A stretch of 64,000 bases of DNA from Carallia brachiata (Eukaryota > Streptophyta > Magnoliopsida > Malpighiales > Rhizophoraceae): contig JADCRB010000103.1 in the NCBI GenBank assembly GCA_021464245.1, positions 62,001-126,000 of the forward strand, written 5' to 3'. This document shows, in pieces, positions 1 to 12,299 of this stretch; the stretch's first letter is position 1; each line of letters opens with the position of its first letter. The translations under genes were made by a program, and so were the position numbers. The notes under the pieces are model-generated. The model made no database searches and had not been told where the DNA came from. It saw nothing but the letters and a program-made list of their open reading frames with translations.

Positions 1-243
1 ATAAAAGATTGCAATGTGTTACACCTAAATGGCCAACTTTCAGATCCAAATTATATGCCAACTCTGTGATGTACTATTTTTGGTTACTACCATCAAAGAG
101 ATGCAGCAAGTGCTTCATTAGACAATTGTCCTCTTAAAGTTCTTGTGTCATTTACAGTGGAGAGATTTTGACTGAAAGTACATTTTATATCATTCAATGG
201 TATATACTCGAACATTTCTTAAGCTCTATGATCCTCTTTGCAG
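1..243 (+). other. 5' leader/intron of the BPA1-like gene
   Basis: No coding sequence was found here. The stretch ends in a pyrimidine-rich tract and a TTTGCAG acceptor placed directly before the ATG at 244, so it is best read as a 5'UTR intron of the following gene. The first non-coding exon would then lie left of the window. Confidence 0.5.
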
Positions 244-1947
244 ATGAAAACAATCAAAGTAAGCAATGTATCATTGGCTGCTACTGAAAAGACCATCAGA
301 GAATTTTTCTCATTTTCTGGTGAAGTTCAATATGTTGAGATGCAAAGGTCAGGAACTTCAATTTTTGGGGAATAACTATATTGAAATTGATATTCGGCTA
401 ACTGATTATTTGTGGCATTATACTCTGTAGGGAAAGTGAAACAACTCAGCTTGCCTATGTTACCTTCAAGGAGTCACAGGGTGCAGATACGGCAATACTT
501 CTTTCTGTAAGTCAATGGCATATATATTGGCGGATCTTACCAACTTTTTTGAGGAAAATTCAATTGTGAAGTGTTCAGATACCCCAGTTCCATCACAAAA
601 AAACCTTTCTTGTGAAAGCGAACAATTTGAATAAAAATTTTAATGACAGTAAGAGTTCTAAGTATGAAGAGATGCCACATGATATATTCCAGAAGCGATA
701 ATTTCGAAACAATATATTATCTAGACTGGTAATCATGGTTGGCACCATGGTGTGGTGTGTATATGTGAGAAGAGGATTACTGTTGCGACAGACTTATTGA
801 CCTTTGAATTTAACAATTCAGTTGACACTCAAAAAGTAGGCTTATATAAAGGACAGGCAGGAAAAGAATTGTCATGTACCCTCCTTGCATTGTTTGCAGT
901 GTTTCGCTTTCCCCTGAGGAAATCCTAAATATTTTGTACACACTCAAAACATTAGACTTATCTGGGAAATCCCAAGAAGTGTAACTAAAAGGATTTGATG
1001 TGAGTAATTAATACGTCATGAGAGGACAGGAAATTTATTTCAGGTTGCTTCCATTTCTGCATACTTCTATAATTTTATTAAATTGTCGATATATTCTGTG
1101 TCATGTTTTATAGGATTGTTATTGTAATACAAAATTGATTTGGGGATGTAACTTTTCTTCTTTGTCTACTCAGGAATCCACCATAGCTGATCTTCCTGTC
1201 ACTATTGCACCTGCTAAAGATTACAAGCTGCCACCCGAAGCTGTTGCATTAAATTCAGTAAACATTTTGGCTTTATATAACTGTTTCCATGCTTTTTCTG
1301 GTATAAATACTGATCCTCCATCAAAATGCTGTAGTTGACATTTGGTAATTTTCCTCCATTCTGAAGGAGCAAAAGACAACTGTTACTCCATCTGCTGTTA
1401 GGAAGGCTGAAGATGTGGTGAGCACTATGCTTGCCAAGGGCTTTGTCTTGGGGAAGGATGCTATCGGTAAGGCAAAAGCCTTGGATGAACGTACACAATT
1501 AACAGCAAATGCCTCTGCAACAGTTGCTTCCATTGACCGTAAGATGGGTATAAGCGAAAACTTAGCATAGGCACAGCCGTTGTGAATGAGAAGGTCAGAG
1601 AGATGAACGAGCGGTTCCACGTGTCAGAAATGACGAGATCTGCCTTTTCAGCTGCTGAACAAAAAGCAAGCAGTGCTGGATCTGCCATTATGAGCAATCG
1701 TTATGTATCGACAGGTGCTTCTTGGGTTTCAGGTGCATTGTCTGCAGTGGCTAAGGCAGCTGGGGATGTAAGCACGATGACCAAAGAGAAACTTGAAAAG
1801 GCTGAGGAGGAAAAAAGGGAGACCCTTGTCAGGCAAAGTCCTGGAATTGGTAATAATTTGGGGCATGTACATATTGACAATTCTCCTGCAGGGGAGCCTC
1901 CGGTAGTTCCAATTGATTCCGCTGATAGTAAGCTTGCAAATATATGA
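244..1947 (+). CDS. BPA1-like RRM protein (binding partner of ACD11 family), reading frame broken in last exon
   Basis: Exons are 244-347, 431-506, 1174-1257 and 1367-1947, all with GT-AG introns that keep phase. Exons 1-2 give a short N-terminal RRM (starts MKTIKVSNVS, with AYVTFKE as the RNP-1-like strand). Exon 4 gives the long alanine/lysine-rich helical tail typical of this plant family (VRKAEDVV, LAKGFVLGKDA, SAIMSNRYVSTGASWV). Members of the family bind the sphingolipid-transfer protein ACD11 and act in cell-death control; the role here is inferred from the family. The frame opened at 1367 hits TAG at 1568-1570, while the conserved tail continues in another frame from about 1560 to the stop at 1945-1947. 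This fits loss of one base in the GAAAAC stretch near 1557. It could be a sequencing error or a pseudogenising lesion. The start is the ATG immediately after the splice acceptor. Confidence 0.8.
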
Positions 1948-1996
1948 TTGTAGTTCCAATCGATTCTGATGACAGTAAGCTTTCAAATATGTGATC
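1903..1996 (+). repeat. 47-bp tandem duplication over the BPA1-like stop codon
   Basis: A unit starting GTAGTTCCAAT is present twice, at 1903 and 1950, with a few substitutions. The first copy holds the stop codon of the BPA1-like gene and the second lies in its 3'UTR. The copies encode the same short peptide ending (SKL-N-), which shows that the duplication arose from coding sequence. Confidence 0.75.
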
Positions 1997-3197
1997 TGTA
2001 TTCGCTTTATTCGAGACCCTGACTTTCAGTCTGTATGATATTAACTTTTTATGGAATTTGGATTCTTTTCTTTTTTCTTTTTTTTTTGGCTAAATGGAGT
2101 CAATTTTATTACCAATTATGTAACTTGGTTGCCTGTTAATTGCATTTTGATGTAGGTACTCAATATCACTTTACATTTGTCCTTGTCAAAACATTGTCTC
2201 AAGTTAATGTCATTCGGCAAATTCTACTAGGACTGTTTTAAAGGTATAGCTTTCTACATTTCTCTGCACTTGTCCTAAAGGATGAACTATGCCATTTGCC
2301 AGATCCATTTTGCAGCTGCTGTGATAATATTGTGCATTGTTTGATCTCTTCTTTAATCTAGAATTCCTTCATATCATTTAGTTCTGAGCTTTCTTCGTAA
2401 TGTTTAATTCGCATTTGTACATCGATGAATGGTGGTTCTACGTCTTCCTTCTCCATAATACTTGCTGACAACAAATCTGATTGAATTAGAGAATATTCGG
2501 GTTGCTGTTTTTAGGAAAAACAGACTAGGTTTTAAAATGCATGGTTGCTAGAGTACTTCTATATCTGCAATTTTATTATCGAAATATATCATTTTGGAGA
2601 TTGCTAATTGCGTATTTTTTGCAAGAATAACTCCCACAGGAATCCACAAATAGTAAATCTTACATACTCATTATGGATAACATAAATAAGGTACCCTAAC
2701 CATGTTGCTTCTGTGAATGAAATTCAATCTTCCACATAACGTGGCATCTCGAGTTCAGTCTTTTCCAGAACAATGCTTCAATACCATTAAACACAAAAAC
2801 TACTACATGGCTTTGCATCAGAAGCAATTCACGCACTTTCTTCATATATCAAGAATGGCTTCACATAAAATGTCCAGAAACTACAAGAGTACTTTTCCGT
2901 AAAATCCTGCAATTGCTTTCACATTATGTCAGATTCTCAAAGAAAAAACTAGATACAGCAGTTGGGTAGTGGAGAAGAGCAAACTCTTCGACCCTCCAGC
3001 TGGCTCATTTAATACAGAGTATGTCTTCTACCTTACGGATGGTCTACAACATGCATTTACAGTTCAGTTGGAAAGAATCAGACTTTATTTACCTATTATG
3101 GCTACACGATATGAATCTGCATTTACTAGTGTTTTGTGATGTGTGAGAGGATGTCAGTGGACGATTAAAGAGATTATTGCCCAGCCACGGTAATCAG
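1997..3197. other. Intergenic region between convergent genes
   Basis: This stretch holds the 3' ends of the BPA1-like gene (+) and the SDS cyclin gene (-). I see no further coding exon, RNA gene or repeat in it. Confidence 0.5.
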
Positions 3198-6100
3198 CTA
3201 GTTTACATATTGTAGCAATCGCTCCAGGCTCTGTTGATATTAACATCATCGTCAAATTATTAGACATCATCAACAACATAACAATGCATGTCAAAGCAGA
3301 TGTAAATCAATTGTCTGAAAATACTTCTAGATGAGAGATTTGCAAAACGAAATGGTAGAATGTAGCGAATTCTTGACATGGTTAGATTTCTATACCTTTA
3401 TGCAGTCATGTAGGTAGTCTTCTTTTGTTCTAACATGAACCTGAAAAATTGGAACCTCAAATTAGAATCTGCAGCTGCAGCATCTTTTGGCATTATAACA
3501 ATGGGGCAGTCAGAATAAATAGTGAGACAGAAGGTTTAATTATATCCAAGCAAGGCTAGAAAATCCATGACACTTCTTCAACATATTAACAGTGGAGATC
3601 GCTTTACTTTCTCATTGATTCAATGAATAACTGGATCCTGGCTAAGTATGCCTAATTTTCCTGCCTTTCAACGGCCTAGATTACCTGCACTTGCAAATTA
3701 CTGACCCAAGCAACTACAAAGAATAAAGCAATGTTGCTTTGTAAGTCTATACCTCAATGACTCGTTTGTAGGATTCAACCAGGTCGCTTTCTAGCATGGC
3801 CAGAATGACGATTCCTGCTGCAATGGTTGAGGGCCAATGTCCCAACTGCTCATGGGTTGACAGTGCTAGCACAGCCAGGTACTTGGCCCTCTTCTCCACC
3901 TCTGCATCAGCTTTAGCAGCTCTAAGATAGAACCTACATTTTTTTTTTTGTTTGAAGTTAATGGGTGGGGAGGGAAATTTAAAAATTAATTGGAAAGGAA
4001 AAACTACAACAATTATCAAATTATGCAATCACTAGTTCCTAATCATGTAAACAATAGGAAGGGGAAAGAAATTACCACAAGAAGTTGTGAACAGTGGGCA
4101 AGAAGCACTGGAAGTTGAGGACCTCCTGCACCAGCCACTCCATTGCTACCACTTCACATCTGTTATATACATTGCTTCCTATACGGAAGTTCTTTTGCCT
4201 CACACTGAAATCATCATGAAGCAATAAGTCAGTGGTTTCTCATCTACCTAGAAATCTTTCTCAGCTGGTAGCTGCAACACGACAATTGCTTTCAAGTGAC
4301 TCAAACAGGCTATGATTGTATCATTGCTTTTAACTGGAATAACTTAAAAACTGAATCTAGCCATTAAACAAGTTTGAGAACTAGGTAAAAATGGAATAAG
4401 ATGTCTTTATTCTCACATTCATTAACCTCTGACTTGTGCTCAGGTTCTTTTTCACTTGATCATACACCACTTTCAAAAACATTTGCTAATATGGCAACTG
4501 GTAAAATTCCATTTAAACCACTCATCCGCATTACAGAAAATGATAGTCAATTGAAAACCATTAAAATTGTAGTAGGCCTAGATCACATTCTGTCTATCCA
4601 TGTGGCAATCAGTTGATACAGGGCAAATAATGGATAAAGAAAACGACATCATCAGATAAACAAGACTATTAATGTGGCTAATGGGAAAAAAATAATAAAT
4701 TAATAACAATAAAATGATAATACTATTGTAGGGCTGATTTTCTTCAATTCTGGTGGCCAACGTAAGACAGGCTATTCCAACAATTTGTAGGTTCCTTTCG
4801 CTCTTGAAAAATCCCTTCTGCAAGAAGTGGTCCAGAAGACTAACTCCAAGAAACAATGTCTCATACTGAAGCTCCTTTAGAGTTGATTGCTGCATAACGA
4901 AATCAGTTAAAAATAAAATAATGACATCATTAATTACGAAGGAAGACGAGTACTCGATGCACACCAAGAACAGAAAATGACAAACACCCCAGACCCAATA
5001 GATTTTCAGTGCCGTCAAAAGGCAAATTGTCGTCATTCTTTTAATGTACAACACAAGTGACGGCACAACCGTGGCACATATGGCCTATGAGTCAATAAAG
5101 CAATAATACATGTCTTAGTATTTGGATTGGTATTTACAGTTTTAATCATAAAAATTAAAAATTATTATTTTTTATTATAAATATTATTAATCTTATTATG
5201 GACGCTATTAATTTTGTATCATTTAAAACACTAATAGAAGACAAAAAAAAATTTCCAAACACAAAAAATTGGGATACAAATAGTTAGATCAAAGTCCAAA
5301 ACAATCACTTGCAGCTAGTAAGTTGCTCTTTTTCTTTTTTTGTTTTTTTTTTGGATTAACGCTAGTAAGTTACTCTGGTTGGCTTCATATTCCGTGGACA
5401 GGAGACATGGAAGCGTTTCCACGGGAAGCTAGTTGTTTAACACTGTACTAGATGCCTAGAAGCGGATTCGACTCAATGAATCTTTTCTGGGTCAAAGTCT
5501 CAAAGAGAATATTTGGGGTCCTATAACTAACTGAAAAGGACTTGCCAGTGGTCATCATTGCAACCAACCTATCAAAACGTGTGTTGTCAAGCGAAGGTAA
5601 CTGTCTCGGATCGCCGCATCCGATCCGACGTAATTGACGAGTAACTCTACGGCGGCTAATTAATTAGTGGTGCCACGTGGCTGGAGAAGAAACCAACCTC
5701 AACAATCCAGTGGACCATCAGACACCGTTGATCGAGGATCAGCTCCGCGTGCTCCGTCGTGGACCTGTACATCTCGGCGTAGTCGTGCAAAAATACTTGC
5801 CTTCTCTCTCTTTCCCTTAATTTCTGATAGCTCTCCTCGTCTTCCTCAACTTCGAACCTCGCAAACTTAAAATAAAAAAGAAAAAGAAGAAAAAGGATAT
5901 AAAAATTAACACAAAAAGTGAATCTGTTTGGCTTCCTAGAAAATGGCAGGAAAAGAGCAGGAAAATCGTACGAATTTTCCAACGCAATAATTATAGAGAA
6001 ATAGAATTCGAAACCAGACTAATTGAGATAAACTAATTAGAAAATGCGGCGTAAAACTTATTTGGATGCTGAGAAAATACTACTTACTCTGGAATGTTCT

Positions 6101-7017
6101 TGGCACTCTGCGTCAACAACCGAGGACCTTCTGGAGTCCAGTGGAGCGCTTGATCGCAGAAATTGCTGCCGGAACTCCTGCAGCAGACAGTGAGTGGGCG
6201 ACGGAGCTGAATCACCGAATGATTTCTCGGAGAATTGGCTTCCACTATCCAGGAAAATCGACGGCGTGCACTCCGAGAAGTCGAGCTCCGACGAGCACTC
6301 CGGGAATAGCTCCGACTGCAGCTCCGAGAAAGCCGTCTCGTGGCTCGACGAGTAGTCCGAAACGACATCGTCATAAGAGAAATGCTCCGTGCAGGCCAGA
6401 TCGGCTTCGAGCGTTCCGAAGCTCTTCGCCTGTTGCTCCACTTCTAGAGTAACAGAGTCATCGGCAACGACGTCGTTTCTCGTAATCTCCGAAAGCTCAA
6501 TCTCCTCCGGCGCTTTAAGCGACAAGCACGACTCCACAGGAGAAGCAACAGAAACGGCGTCGTCGTCGCTAACTTTATTAGTGCAACTCGCAGCTCTAGA
6601 AGCGGTTTCCTGAATGCAGCAAGACGACTCGCTCACTTCAACTTCACTATCTCCTTTGTTCCGCTTGCAATACGACCTCGTGACGATCCTCCGAGACGAA
6701 GAAGGCGGAGCGCAGTCTCCAGTAGTCGATTTTCTCTTCCTCGCGCTCGACTCAACCGTCACTCTGCTGCCAGAATCGCACGACAATTCGTCTGCGCCGC
6801 CGCCGGAACTCGCCGTGAAACCGGAGCAGCCGGCTTTGGACTTCCGGGGCGGAGGAGCTGCGTTCAGATACGACGCGAACAGAGTCTTGGCAGAGATCCA
6901 AGGGGAAGTCCTGCGACTTCGTTTGCTTCGCAGCTTCTTCTTCTTCTTCTTCATTATCATGATGGTGAGGTCGTTGATGTACGGCTCTGATTCCATCTCT
7001 GACTTGCACTTCTTCAT
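3198..7017 (-). CDS. SDS: Meiotic cyclin SDS (SOLO DANCERS)
   Basis: Exons in transcript order are 7017-6088, 5865-5698, 4889-4724, 4204-4076, 3933-3753, 3440-3396 and 3230-3198, about 550 residues in all, close to the usual SDS length. Exon 1 is the long disordered N-terminus with family blocks [15 protein letters not shown] and [16 protein letters not shown]. Exons 2-5 carry the cyclin box ([62 protein letters not shown]). The last two exons give [15 protein letters not shown] and [10 protein letters not shown], matching the family C-terminus. SDS is a plant meiosis-specific cyclin needed for homologue synapsis and interhomologue recombination through a CDK partner. One junction is odd: exon 3 ends one base past a codon (AATA|GTATTA), but exon 4 needs two bases, so canonical GT-AG splicing breaks the frame. 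A missing G at the donor would explain this. Assignment is strong; integrity is uncertain. Confidence 0.92.
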
Positions 7018-8274
7018 TGTTTGGTTAATTTCAAATTTCAGCTTTCAGTTTCGGTTTTTTAAAGAAGAAGAAGAATTTCGAAGGCGGTTAGAAATGGACG
7101 TTGGGAGTGACTGGAGTGGGTTTATGGAGTGTGGGTGAGTCCACGTGAGAGTGAATCGGTTTCCCTCACTCCTGCACTTCGTTGTACGTGATGAGAATTT
7201 GGCGGGTGGTGCTGTTTAAGTTGGACGTGGACCGTCCGTATTGGTTGAAACCGATGGCTCGGATGTTACTAGAGTAAGTTCTAAAAGTACGACCGACTGG
7301 AGAGGAATCTTTGTTCTTGATTATTGAACTTTCGTTCTGCGATCATGCTCCTGTTGCGCACATCGTTCTGACTTGTGTGCCTTATTGGTCAAGTAAATCA
7401 ATTCTCTTTCTGCACACGTTCTCTCTTTTCTTAACTTCTTTTTTGTTAATGGGAATGATTACATGGAGATACTAAAAAAAATTGCCATACTCTGGTCATA
7501 TTGTAAGTACAACTAAACTTTTTGCAACTGTCAATATAAAATATGAATCAAAAGAAATATTTACATTTTTTTGTTGCATATTTTATTATCACGGTTACAA
7601 AAAAAAAATCCTTCCAGTATGACCAATTCATATGCCAAAAACATCTGGCCAAGAACTTTTTCCGTTATATATATTTGTTTCTCTCTTCATATTTTTTTCC
7701 ATACTTTTCTACTTTTTTTGATCGTGAAAAAAAGAAAAATTACAAGGATTTGCTTATAGGAGATGTCGTGTAGGTGATTAGGGTCAAGATTATAGTTAAC
7801 TTTCTTATTCAATAATAATTTTTCATAAGATAGAGATCTCATTGTACGAGAATTATTGTATCCGAGTAAATTTTCTTTACGTTAAGTTATAATATTAATA
7901 TATTTAAAACTTAATACTGCATCCAGCTTAAATTTTTATTTATTAAAAGGTAAGTAAAAATGATAAAATTTGAAGGTAAACCAATATAAGAAAAAAATAT
8001 ACCAAATCACCAGTCAAAACATGACTGACTTTTTATATTTTTTTGTTTACATTTTCTCCTTTCTTTTTTGTATTGTCACTGTTCTCTCATCGCACGGTTT
8101 CTTTTTTCTTCCACATTCTCTCTAATGTGTTTTTACCTTTCCACCTTGTTATATTTATCTCTCTGCAATTTCAATCTGTGTCTTTCATATTTCCTCTTTT
8201 CTCTTCCCATCTCCTTTCTTTATACAATCTATATTTTTTATTTCTATGTTTTTTATAAAAAAAAGGATTATCTT
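7018..8274. other. SDS upstream region, then AT-rich intergenic DNA
   Basis: The first 150-200 bases upstream of the SDS start should hold its promoter and 5'UTR. I see no clear TATA box I would commit to. The rest is AT-rich with homopolymer runs and no supported gene. Confidence 0.4.
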
Positions 8275-8436
8275 TTAAATAATGCGAAATGTCACGAAAA
8301 AATTTTCACGACTTGTCCCAATTTTTGCTTTTGCTTCGATGGCGTGTTGGGATCCAATAAAATTAGGCTTTCATTTTTAGTTATCATACACGTCGGGACA
8401 AGTCAGTAAAATATTTTCATACTGTTTAGCATTACT
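8275..8436. mobile_element. MITE, 162 bp, flanked by ATTATCTT duplication
   Basis: The two ends form an imperfect inverted repeat of about 45 bases. The left arm (AATAATGCGAAATGTCACG...) pairs with the right arm (...TACTGTTTAGCATTACT), and both include GACTTGTCC or its complement. The direct repeat ATTATCTT lies at 8267-8274 and 8437-8444. The 8-9-bp target duplication and long arms suggest a Mutator- or hAT-type non-autonomous element. Its terminus resembles that of the MITE at 10270. Confidence 0.65.
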
Positions 8437-10269
8437 ATTATCTTCTTATGTGGTTTTTAAATTGTAAAACAGGAAACAAAATTAAATAGAAAAACATTGA
8501 AGAAATAGAATCTTGTTCGAGGAAATGGCTAAACTTATCTGACCCAAAGTAAATCTGTCTTTAAACTCAAAACTTTTAATTTTGAAGATAATTTTAACAT
8601 CAATTGAGTTATAAATTATTGGTGACTGCAAAAAAAATATTGCCTCTATGGAAAATGGTAGGTTTTTGGCTTTCTGCTCATAAATTGTTCGTCTCATGCC
8701 ACACATTGCCAGCTAAAATTGGTGATAAAATCCGTAAAATAATTGGTGCAAAATTCGAATTACACCCATTTTTGTTTGAGTTTGACCATGAGCACCAAGT
8801 ATAGTTTGATTGGTTGAAGACTTATGTCTTAACTCCTAAGTTTAGAATTTGAATCCTATACTTACCGCTCATTCTCTTCTTATTCTTATCACTGAACTAT
8901 CAATTCTAATGTACCAAACAAAAAGTGCGTTTAAGGCAATTAATGATTCCAATTTTCCTAAAAAACTCATATTCAAGTAACATTTCCCAATTTTAAAACT
9001 AAAATTTCATAAATAATATCGGAAATTATTCATGGACATAGGAGAATTGGACAGAAGCCGGACATATGTTGACATGGCTGTGGGATCCATTTGTTAGATT
9101 TCTTTTGAAATTTTGAATTTTTTTTTGCCAAAAAATGCCTATTTTTGTAACGAGGATGATGTGAATTGTAACAAAGGTGATAATATTTTGTAACGAATTT
9201 ATGAAAAAATAAATTATTTCATTACAAGTTGTAAATATGTTCGCTGCAAATTGCGCCATGCTCGATGCTAATCAAGTATTTTGGGGCAAAAAATTCAAAA
9301 TTATTTTAAAAAAAGATTTTTATCATTTTTTTTAATGTATGAATCCCACCTCTATATGGCTGTCCCATACTTTCCTCTGTGTATTGGAACTCTAATAAAT
9401 TAATAATATATGGTGACATTTAAATGGATTTGACTATAGGTTCCAAATCTTTGAGACACATACAAACACGAGGACAAATAAACATTTTTAAACTATTACA
9501 ACATAAGTACAGTATGACTGTAAAATATACTTTTTAGGAACATTAATTCGTTGTTTTTTTCAACATATAATTTACCAGATTTACTATGTTAGTTTAATAT
9601 TATATTGTAATTAGTATTTTGGTAGTAATTTTAAAATAAATTATTACATATACATGTAACATGATTTTTAAAGATTTATATTATAATTACTAAAATGATA
9701 ATTTTTATTGATTATTTTTTATCCAAATTATTCATTAATATATTCACAAGAAAAAATAATTATTCATGTAACTTTTAAACATTTTGAAATTAATTTTATA
9801 TATGTCCGATGCATTTGACAAATAGTCATTAGAAATATATGATACACGTGTTTAATTTTTTTATTTTTATTTTTTTAGACACGCTTAAAGTGTCTCTGAC
9901 ATATATATTCGATATATCACACATTATTTTAAGGGTGTTCTACTTCATAGCTTTTAGCAATAATGCAATTTTTTTTTATATAGAAAAAGCAATACTGTAA
10001 TCTTTGGTTGTGTGTAGTCTAGAATTTGAAAAGAAACACAGACATATATACTAGAATTGAGCCTGTATTTTGCATGAGTTAAATATTCTTTTACATAATT
10101 TTAATTGATTTATTTTTTTTTAAATAATGTCAGTTCAATTTCTAAAAATTATTTTTAATTTTGGTCAGTCTTATGATTGAAATTATTAATATCTTATTAT
10201 TTATTTTATTTTATTTTCATTATTTTTTAATTTGACTGTTTGTATCTTGTTTTTCTTCCATTGTTGGTA
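8437..10269. other. AT-rich intergenic DNA
   Basis: No gene, RNA gene or clear repeat is supported here. Short open frames are scattered without codon bias or recognisable similarity. Confidence 0.5.
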
Positions 10270-10451
10270 GAGTAATGATAAACATCCTGAAAATTATTTC
10301 ATGAAATATCCCGAAATGTATAATTATGGAAAGAACCATTAATTTTTCTAACACCGTCAAATCAAAAAAGAAAACAAGTTAACATTTTTTTCCATAATTA
10401 TATGTTTCGAAATATTTCATGACACAGTTTTTGGGATATTTAGCATTACTC
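10270..10451. mobile_element. Mutator-like MITE, 182 bp, 9-bp target duplication
   Basis: The left end GAGTAATGATAAACATCC and right end GGATATTTAGCATTACTC are inverted copies, and the pairing extends for roughly 65 bases on each side (for example CCATAATTATA on the right against TATAATTATGG on the left). The 9-bp direct repeats TTGTTGGTA (10261-10269) and TTGTTAGTA (10452-10460) differ at one base. A 9-bp duplication is characteristic of Mutator-like elements. There is no coding capacity. Confidence 0.8.
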
Positions 10452-12289
10452 TTGTTAGTAATATACTATGAAAATTGGTTTGTATCTAATGTCCACATTG
10501 ATTTCAACAAACCCAAATTTTCAAATCATATAATAGACTATCAATTTAGACATCAATCATTACTTAAATTATTTGTATTTAACGAAAAGCTAGGAAACGC
10601 TAAAAACAGAGAAAAAAAATTGAGAGAATATTGGTAAGTACAATAGTAAAGATAATGTAATTGTCAGAAATTTTACAAAATCATTTATGGGAATAATTTT
10701 AATAATTCAAATAATCATCCCATTAAATTCCTAGCTACAAATAATTATGGTTACAAAACCATTACCATTTAGAACTTTCTCACTCACATTATGATATCAT
10801 TTATTTTACAATTACAATTCTCTAACTCATACCATTTATAACTCTCTCTTTGTTACATAAAATACATTACTTTTAATATTTTGCTACAAATATAATATTG
10901 TACATTAGATTGGGTCCAGCTAGGTATCTGTACTGAAAGTAGTATAATATTATTTTTCTTTTTTACAAAACTAAAACTTAGATATAGATAAGTGTTACTC
11001 TAGAACGTAAAGTATAGATATCATATAAGATTCGCTACAAAATTTTTTTTCCCTTTTGAACTTTTTTTTAAAAATAATACAAAAAAAATAATATTTTAAT
11101 GAATGTGTATACCTCTCGGTACGAATTTTTTTGGAAAACCAAAAATTTTATTACTTTTTTATTGGACTCGATATGTTCGGTGCTATACTTGGTGTGCCTA
11201 ACATTTCCAACGTGCATTAGACACACACACACATACCCCATAGCATGAAGTGAACAATTGAAGTCATGCAAAGAAAGGGAAAGATTACCCTTTTTCAATT
11301 GAGTCACCGATTTTATGTTAAATTTGGTTAAAAAAAAAAAAACTTGTGTTTCCATTAAAAGGAAAACACTGCCAAACTTGTTTATTTTTTAGTAGAAGAT
11401 ACTCTCATACATGAAGCCAAAAAAATGTTTACCAATGTAACCCTTTAAGATTTGGTTAAAAAAAAAATAGGTACACATTATGAATGTGAAAATTTTTTAT
11501 AGACACAATCTCATGTATTTAAATAGATGCAGAATGTTTTCATACTACATATAAAGTATTGTATACTACATGGATAACATTTTATATAATATGTTAGAGA
11601 TGTATAGTAAAATAATATAAAATCGTGAAAATCTCTTATATGTTATATCGATGATCCTTAGTGTAATATAAAACACTTTGTACGTTATATAAAAATGTTT
11701 TGTGTTTATTTGTGTCTATGAGATCACGTTCTTGAATGAATGTTAATTTAGCAACATTGGACAAGTAGGAAAGTCAAAGTAGATAGATTGAAATATTGCA
11801 ACAGTATTTTGCTGGAATAGCACATGGTAATGCAATGTTGAAAGACAATACTACTAAAAGAGGGGAATAAAAGTCAAGTAACCTAGGAAGCCTCTCCTGC
11901 TTACTTGAACTTGTGAGGAAACGATTGAATAGCAAATATGACAATCAAACAATCACAAAAGAGAAAACCCTAAATCTTTACATAAAAAAAACCCCACAAA
12001 TCAAAAAATAAAAATTATGCGACACTTCAGTTCAAAAATTAACTCCACTATAATCAATAAGTGAGTATAAAAGAGATTCACAAACTCAAACATATGAAAC
12101 AAATCGAACAACCTCGATTTCAAACAATAGAAAATACAATATGGATCACCAAAATAGCCAATCCATGTTCTGTCAACAATAATCCAAGATGCAGACCTTG
12201 AAATGACAATCCAACCATAAAAAATAAACTTTTAAATGTCTTCTATCAGCTGACAAAATTTTAGCTTAATTGGATTACAGATGACTATT
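10452..12289. other. AT-rich intergenic DNA
   Basis: No gene is supported. Around 11490-11740 there is a loosely palindromic stretch (ATAGACACAA near the left, TTGTGTCTAT near the right) that may be an old MITE, but the arms are too degraded to define ends. Confidence 0.4.
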
Positions 12290-12299
12290 TATTAATAAG

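Noticed and set aside
6066..7138. Several plus-strand and minus-strand alternative frames over SDS exon 1
   Set aside because: The minus-strand frame 7017-6088 matches SDS blocks along its length; the others are antisense or frame shadows.
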